Translations under genes and position numbers: made by a program | Virus record (IMG/VR): IMGVR_UViG_3300020469_000136 | Span: 1 to 34,176 of that record | Reading direction: 5' to 3' (one strand) | Source: a virus | DNA: 34,176 nt | Shown here: positions 30,655 to 34,176 of the stretch, piece after piece | Numbering within the stretch: position 1 is the first letter of the stretch | Layout: each line of letters begins with the position of its first letter | Notes under the pieces: model-generated | The model's input: only the letters and a program-made list of their open reading frames with translations | What the model was told of the DNA's origin: nothing | Database searches by the model: none

Positions 30655-32286
30655 TTAGAAGACTCTGTCACCTGTCTCCCAATCTATAACTTCCATACCA
30701 CCTGATTCATTATGATAATCATGTCCATCCGATATAATTCCAAATGGTGATACATTTTCTTCAATGTATCTCAAATTTTGTTGTTCAATATCTCTTCTTA
30801 TATCTATGTTTGTTAGTTCTTTGAAGTATTCTTGATTAGCTAACCAACCAAATAATACCATACACATCATTAAATCATCATGATAACCTTCTTCTGCTTC
30901 CCATGATTCACCCTTTGAAATAAATCTTGTCATTTCCTCTAACAACGGATAATCAACAAATAATAATTTATTTCCTTCTATCAATGTCTTCAATTGAAGA
31001 CATCCAACTCGTTTGACTTGTTTAGTAGTTCTTACCCCTAAATATTGTTGACCTATGCCTCCAAAACCTGAACTAAGTACCTGACCTGCTCTACCTCTAG
31101 CTGCTGACATTAATATGTTTGGAGCCTCTAAATCTTGCTGCATTGTCGATGCAACAGCCATTCCAATATCATTTGATTCTATTAAAACATATGCTTCATT
31201 ATACAACTTTTGAAACTCAAATACAACATTTGGATACACCATAGGAGCTATTTCTTTATTTTGATAGCAAGCTACTACTCTATATGGTATTTCAGATACA
31301 TCTAATATAATGAATGCAGAATAATCCCCCATAGTTCCTCTAGCTGTATCAACTATAATTGTGTATATATGATTCTCTATTGCCTTTTCATATATTCTAA
31401 CATGCTCATTTTGTTGAATAGGATTTTTATACACTAACATCCTTAACTTTGAAGGACTTATCAAAGTATTACTTGAACCAATAAATTCACATTCAAATTC
31501 AATTCTGAATTGATCTTCAGAAGTATTCATTATTGTTTCTTGTTTCCATTTATCATCACGTCCTGGAACATCAGACCAATGGACATCTATTCTTTTATAA
31601 CTATTTCTATTCTCTTCAGAATTGACCCACAGTTTATAAAATAAATTTAAACCATTGGGAGTAGATGTGATTAATACTTTAGATGTTTGCCCTGAAGATA
31701 TTGTTGGATAAACTGATGAAAAGAATTCTTCTTGAATGTGAGTAGGTACGAATGCAAATTCATCTAAGTAAATTAAATTATATGATCCACCTCGAACAGA
31801 ACTTGCAGATGTTGAAGCTGCTAATATTTTAGAGCCATTTTCTAATTCTATATTACCTTTATTCCATTCAACTATACCTTGTTGTAACCACCTAGGAAGA
31901 TGTTCAAATGCTAATTGTATACGTGCTAATATATCTCTTGATTGAGCTGATTTGTGAGCTAATATAGCAATATTAAAATTCTCATGAAACATTGCATACC
32001 ATAATATAGTAGCCCCTACAGTTGTTGTTTTACCAGACTGTCGTGGCATTTTACATATAACAAATCTTTCTTCTGTGACTAAATTAACTATGTCTTCTTG
32101 AAAGTCATATAAATTAAAATCAACAAGACCATCATCTATATTAACAATTTTTATATATTTTTTAATAAAATAGACTGCATCTTTAGAGCATTTAATAAAT
32201 TCTTGTATTTGTTCTTCAGTGAACTCAACTGGAACATTAGCTCTTTTTAAATTAGGATTCCCTAAATAATTTTCTCGTTCATTCAT
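30655..32286 (-). CDS. 17: Terminase large subunit gp17
   Basis: 543 aa (T4 gp17 is 610 aa). Packaging motor ATPase plus headful nuclease. ATPase: Walker A PRQSGKTT at 81-88, Walker B LIYLDE at 171-176, coupling STPNG at about 208-212. Nuclease (RNase H fold): D313 in IIVDTARG, E370 in YVLIESND and D470/D471 in YHDDLMM, matching the T4 D-E-D triad. It overlaps gp16 by 8 bp. No intein or intron interrupts it. Identification is certain. Confidence 0.97.
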   Translation of the reverse strand: MNERENYLGNPNLKRANVPVEFTEEQIQEFIKCSKDAVYFIKKYIKIVNIDDGLVDFNLYDFQEDIVNLVTEERFVICKMPRQSGKTTTVGATILWYAMFHENFNIAILAHKSAQSRDILARIQLAFEHLPRWLQQGIVEWNKGNIELENGSKILAASTSASSVRGGSYNLIYLDEFAFVPTHIQEEFFSSVYPTISSGQTSKVLITSTPNGLNLFYKLWVNSEENRNSYKRIDVHWSDVPGRDDKWKQETIMNTSEDQFRIEFECEFIGSSNTLISPSKLRMLVYKNPIQQNEHVRIYEKAIENHIYTIIVDTARGTMGDYSAFIILDVSEIPYRVVACYQNKEIAPMVYPNVVFEFQKLYNEAYVLIESNDIGMAVASTMQQDLEAPNILMSAARGRAGQVLSSGFGGIGQQYLGVRTTKQVKRVGCLQLKTLIEGNKLLFVDYPLLEEMTRFISKGESWEAEEGYHDDLMMCMVLFGWLANQEYFKELTNIDIRRDIEQQNLRYIEENVSPFGIISDGHDYHNESGGMEVIDWETGDRVF

Positions 32287-32677
32287 CTGATACTGTTTTC
32301 TTGATTAATTTTTGTAAGTCATTAGTGCTACCAACAAATAAATTATTGTTTATTGTTTTTGGTCCAGTTGCTCCGTCTAAATCTCTTTTACGTTTTTGTA
32401 ACTCTAATAAATCTTTATTTGCATCTGATAAGGCTCTAACAAGAATTGCAGCTACTTCATATGTTCTTGGGTGTTGACTTTGTTGAGCCAATTCAACTAT
32501 CCCATTAAGAGCATCTTGTCCCCTTTCAATTATACCATATAAGTTTTCCCTAGCATATTGAAAATCATTATCAGAAGAGTTTGTTGATTGTTTTAATTTA
32601 GATGTTGCATCATATAGTTCAGTTTTGACATTGTTTATGTCATCCATATTCAAAGCATCACTTATTTCTTTAGCCAT
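32279..32677 (-). CDS. 16: Terminase small subunit gp16
   Basis: 132 aa (T4 gp16 is 164 aa). It forms a ring that recognises DNA and stimulates gp17. The sequence is helical with DINNVKTELYDATSKL and a central coiled-coil region (ENLYGIIERGQDALNGIVEL, ELQKRKRDLDG), followed by a short tail NNNLFVGSTNDLQKLIKK, as in marine T4-like gp16. It is shorter at the N-terminus than T4. The start overlaps gp15 by 8 bp and the stop overlaps gp17 by 8 bp. Confidence 0.88.
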   Translation of the reverse strand: MAKEISDALNMDDINNVKTELYDATSKLKQSTNSSDNDFQYARENLYGIIERGQDALNGIVELAQQSQHPRTYEVAAILVRALSDANKDLLELQKRKRDLDGATGPKTINNNLFVGSTNDLQKLIKKTVSDE

Positions 32678-33509
32678 TATTTATATCCGATCGAGTCACA
32701 ATTATACCAGAATTAGCATTTACATCAATTAATGATCTATCAACAGTCACTGCTGAATTAGTAGTTGGATTTCCATTTGCATCTAATCCTGGTGTTATAA
32801 CAATACGATCACCATCAATTGGATTAGTATTAGAAGTGTTAAAGCTACTTGTAGTATTTATATCTTCAAATATATTTGTATTTGCAAGTGTTATTATACT
32901 TGAGTTTGAAGATACAGGACCAAACAAATAACCTTTAACGACAAATTCTAATGTATGTATAATTGCTCGTCTTGTTTCAAAATCTCCTTCATATGTATCC
33001 TCAGTTGAAAATCCTTGAAATACTATTGGTATATCAAAAGGCATATCCATTGTATCTAACAATTTAATTGCTACTGTATATTCAGGAGTAAAGAAAGGAA
33101 TAATTTGTTCAATTATTCTGAGTCCATCTTCTTCATTCTTTACCATTATATTTAATTGAAAGTTTATATCAAAAGGAGTTGGAGTGAATACAGATTTAAT
33201 AGTATTAATTGATCCACTTGTAGTTTGAGAAAACTTACGTGTGGGATTTAATCTTCTAGCAGAGTCATAATTAAAACCTGTCATTTCAAAAGACATTCTT
33301 GGTAATTGAATAGCTACTTGTCTTGTTAATGCTGGATCTTCTTGGGTTCTAACTAAATATTTTTGAGAAGGCCCATAATTTACAGGTACTCTCATAGTTT
33401 GTTTTACTATACCTTGCTGTTCCCTATCTATTTCAATATCATTAATTAGTGTACCAAACATAACAATATATTTTCTTAGCAATCCATTATAAAATTTTTG
33501 TCCTAACAT
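32670..33509 (-). CDS. 15: Tail sheath stabiliser/completion protein gp15
   Basis: 279 aa (T4 gp15 is 272 aa). Forms the hexameric terminator ring at the head-proximal end of the tail. The opening MLGQKFYNGLLRKYIVMFGTLINDI and VPVNYGPSQKYLVR, followed by LPRMSFEMTGFNYDSARRLN, are close to T4 gp15. The centre has FTPTPFDINFQLNIMVKNEEDGLRIIEQI and the C-terminal 60 residues are low-complexity Asn/Ser/Thr. The ATG overlaps the gp14 stop by one base (TAATG). Confidence 0.94.
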   Translation of the reverse strand: MLGQKFYNGLLRKYIVMFGTLINDIEIDREQQGIVKQTMRVPVNYGPSQKYLVRTQEDPALTRQVAIQLPRMSFEMTGFNYDSARRLNPTRKFSQTTSGSINTIKSVFTPTPFDINFQLNIMVKNEEDGLRIIEQIIPFFTPEYTVAIKLLDTMDMPFDIPIVFQGFSTEDTYEGDFETRRAIIHTLEFVVKGYLFGPVSSNSSIITLANTNIFEDINTTSSFNTSNTNPIDGDRIVITPGLDANGNPTTNSAVTVDRSLIDVNANSGIIVTRSDINNG

Positions 33510-34176
33510 TATTCTATTTCTCCGAATGGATTCTTCTCACTGAAATCTAGTATACCTGCTGCATCGAGTTGAAATTCATCAGATCTATCAGTTTTATCTG
33601 TATCTCTTATAGAGAATCCATCATTGATAATTTCAACTGATCCCTCAGTAACAAATTTTGTTCCATCTTCCATTGCTATTACACTCTTTGCTAATGCAAA
33701 TGGTATTGATAATTGTTCTTCAGCCTTGTCTATATCTTGTATACCAGTATTGAGTTGCTCATTACTATATTCGAATAATTCACAAACAATATCATATGTT
33801 TGTAAAGAACCCATTTGATAGAAAATAGATTCATGTTCAACATATTTAACTTCATATAATTTTTGATTCATATTAAAGTGAATAAGATCTCCTTCATGAG
33901 GTAGATTTTGAAATGTTGTTTGAGATATATCTTGTTCAAATCGTCTTTTAGCTACTGTAAATGTTATTCTATCTCTATATTCCAACCCAAATCTACTAAC
34001 AAAATCTCCTTCACCTTCAAATCCCTCAACATTTTTTATGTATACTTCAATTAAATATGTGTCTTCAAATTTAGTCAATGTATCTTCATTGAATACATCA
34101 TCTAAATCCACTACTGCTCTTGGCAAATAATAAACTTCATGGCCATACATTTTAATTGATTCTATAATTAAATCTT
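33509..34176 (-). CDS. 14: Neck protein gp14, 5' end outside window
   Basis: The frame is open to the window edge. An ATG occurs at 34150, but upstream in-frame codons read DLIIESIK before MYGHEVYYLPR, and T4 gp14 has LVAESIQMRGVECYYVPR at this point, so the true start lies beyond base 34176. The remaining part (about 222 codons) carries DDVFNEDTLTKF, KNVEGFEGEGDFVSRFGLEYRDRITF, GDLIHFNMNQKLYEVKYVEHESIFYQMG and the C-terminal FSEKNPFG, following T4 gp14 (256 aa), a component of the neck that joins head and tail. No late promoter is visible within the window because the start is outside it. Confidence 0.93.
   Translation of the reverse strand, partial: DLIIESIKMYGHEVYYLPRAVVDLDDVFNEDTLTKFEDTYLIEVYIKNVEGFEGEGDFVSRFGLEYRDRITFTVAKRRFEQDISQTTFQNLPHEGDLIHFNMNQKLYEVKYVEHESIFYQMGSLQTYDIVCELFEYSNEQLNTGIQDIDKAEEQLSIPFALAKSVIAMEDGTKFVTEGSVEIINDGFSIRDTDKTDRSDEFQLDAAGILDFSEKNPFGEIE

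Noticed and set aside
34148-34150. ATG at 34150 as start of gp14
   Set aside because: The upstream in-frame codons (DLIIESIK) match T4 gp14, so the gene begins outside the window.
1-34176. tRNA genes, CRISPR arrays, insertion sequences, homing endonucleases
   Set aside because: I looked for cloverleaf-like gaps, regular repeats, transposase or HNH/GIY-YIG motifs and found none; the gaps are too short for tRNAs except 13385-13669, which shows no T-loop consensus.

Overview
The window is a continuous 34 kb block of a T4-like myovirus genome (Caudoviricetes). It is AT-rich, and every convincing gene lies on the minus strand, so reading order runs from base 34176 down to base 1. The T4 core proteins are recognisable but diverged and mostly a little shorter than in T4: gp14-gp23, UvsY, UvsW, gp55, gp47/46, gp45/44/62, RegA, gp43, UvsX and gp41. 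Their order, the low GC and the accessory set (Hsp20, MazG-like, deformylase-like and 7-deazaguanine genes) fit a marine T4-like phage of the cyanophage/pelagiphage group. The host cannot be fixed from the sequence; an AT-rich marine alphaproteobacterium such as SAR11 is a guess. No photosynthesis gene is present.

Layout in transcription order. (1) 34176-21989 is the virion module: gp14 (5' end outside the window), gp15, terminase gp16/gp17, sheath gp18, tube gp19, portal gp20, two small prohead-core-like proteins, protease gp21, scaffold gp22, major capsid gp23 and a second tube-fold protein. T4-type late promoters (TATAAATA or GATAAATA) precede gp18, gp20, the gp67-like gene, gp22, gp23 and the tube-fold gene. 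A strong intrinsic terminator follows gp23. (2) 21937-16287 is recombination and late transcription: UvsY, UvsW, a 143-aa protein, late sigma factor gp55 and the gp47/gp46 nuclease. (3) 16290-13670 holds a deformylase-like protein without its metal ligands, then QueE, QueD and FolE of the 7-deazaguanine pathway. (4) 13669-10632 holds a non-coding interval with a promoter and a hairpin, small unknown proteins, a PD-(D/E)XK-like nuclease, a TGT/DpdA-like protein, a DUF3310-like protein and a dUTPase/dCTP-deaminase-family protein. (5) 10172-1 is a GT-A glycosyltransferase, the clamp and clamp loader, RegA, a MazG-like protein, Hsp20, two tiny genes, a T4-type lysozyme, DNA polymerase gp43, a coiled-coil protein, UvsX and helicase gp41 (3' end outside the window).

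Two promoter classes separate the modules. Replication and metabolic genes carry host-sigma70-like promoters built on TTGAC(A/C/T) with a spacer of about 17 bp; structural genes carry gp55-type late promoters. In several cases the promoter box contains or touches the stop codon of the gene before it.

The most interesting content is the probable DNA-modification system: FolE, QueD and QueE would make a 7-deazaguanine base, and the TGT/DpdA-like protein could exchange it into phage DNA. Other points of note are the deformylase fold with every catalytic ligand replaced, a possible heat-responsive leader on hsp20, a possible structured RNA at 13446-13596, and a gp55 without a hydrophobic tail next to a small protein that has one.
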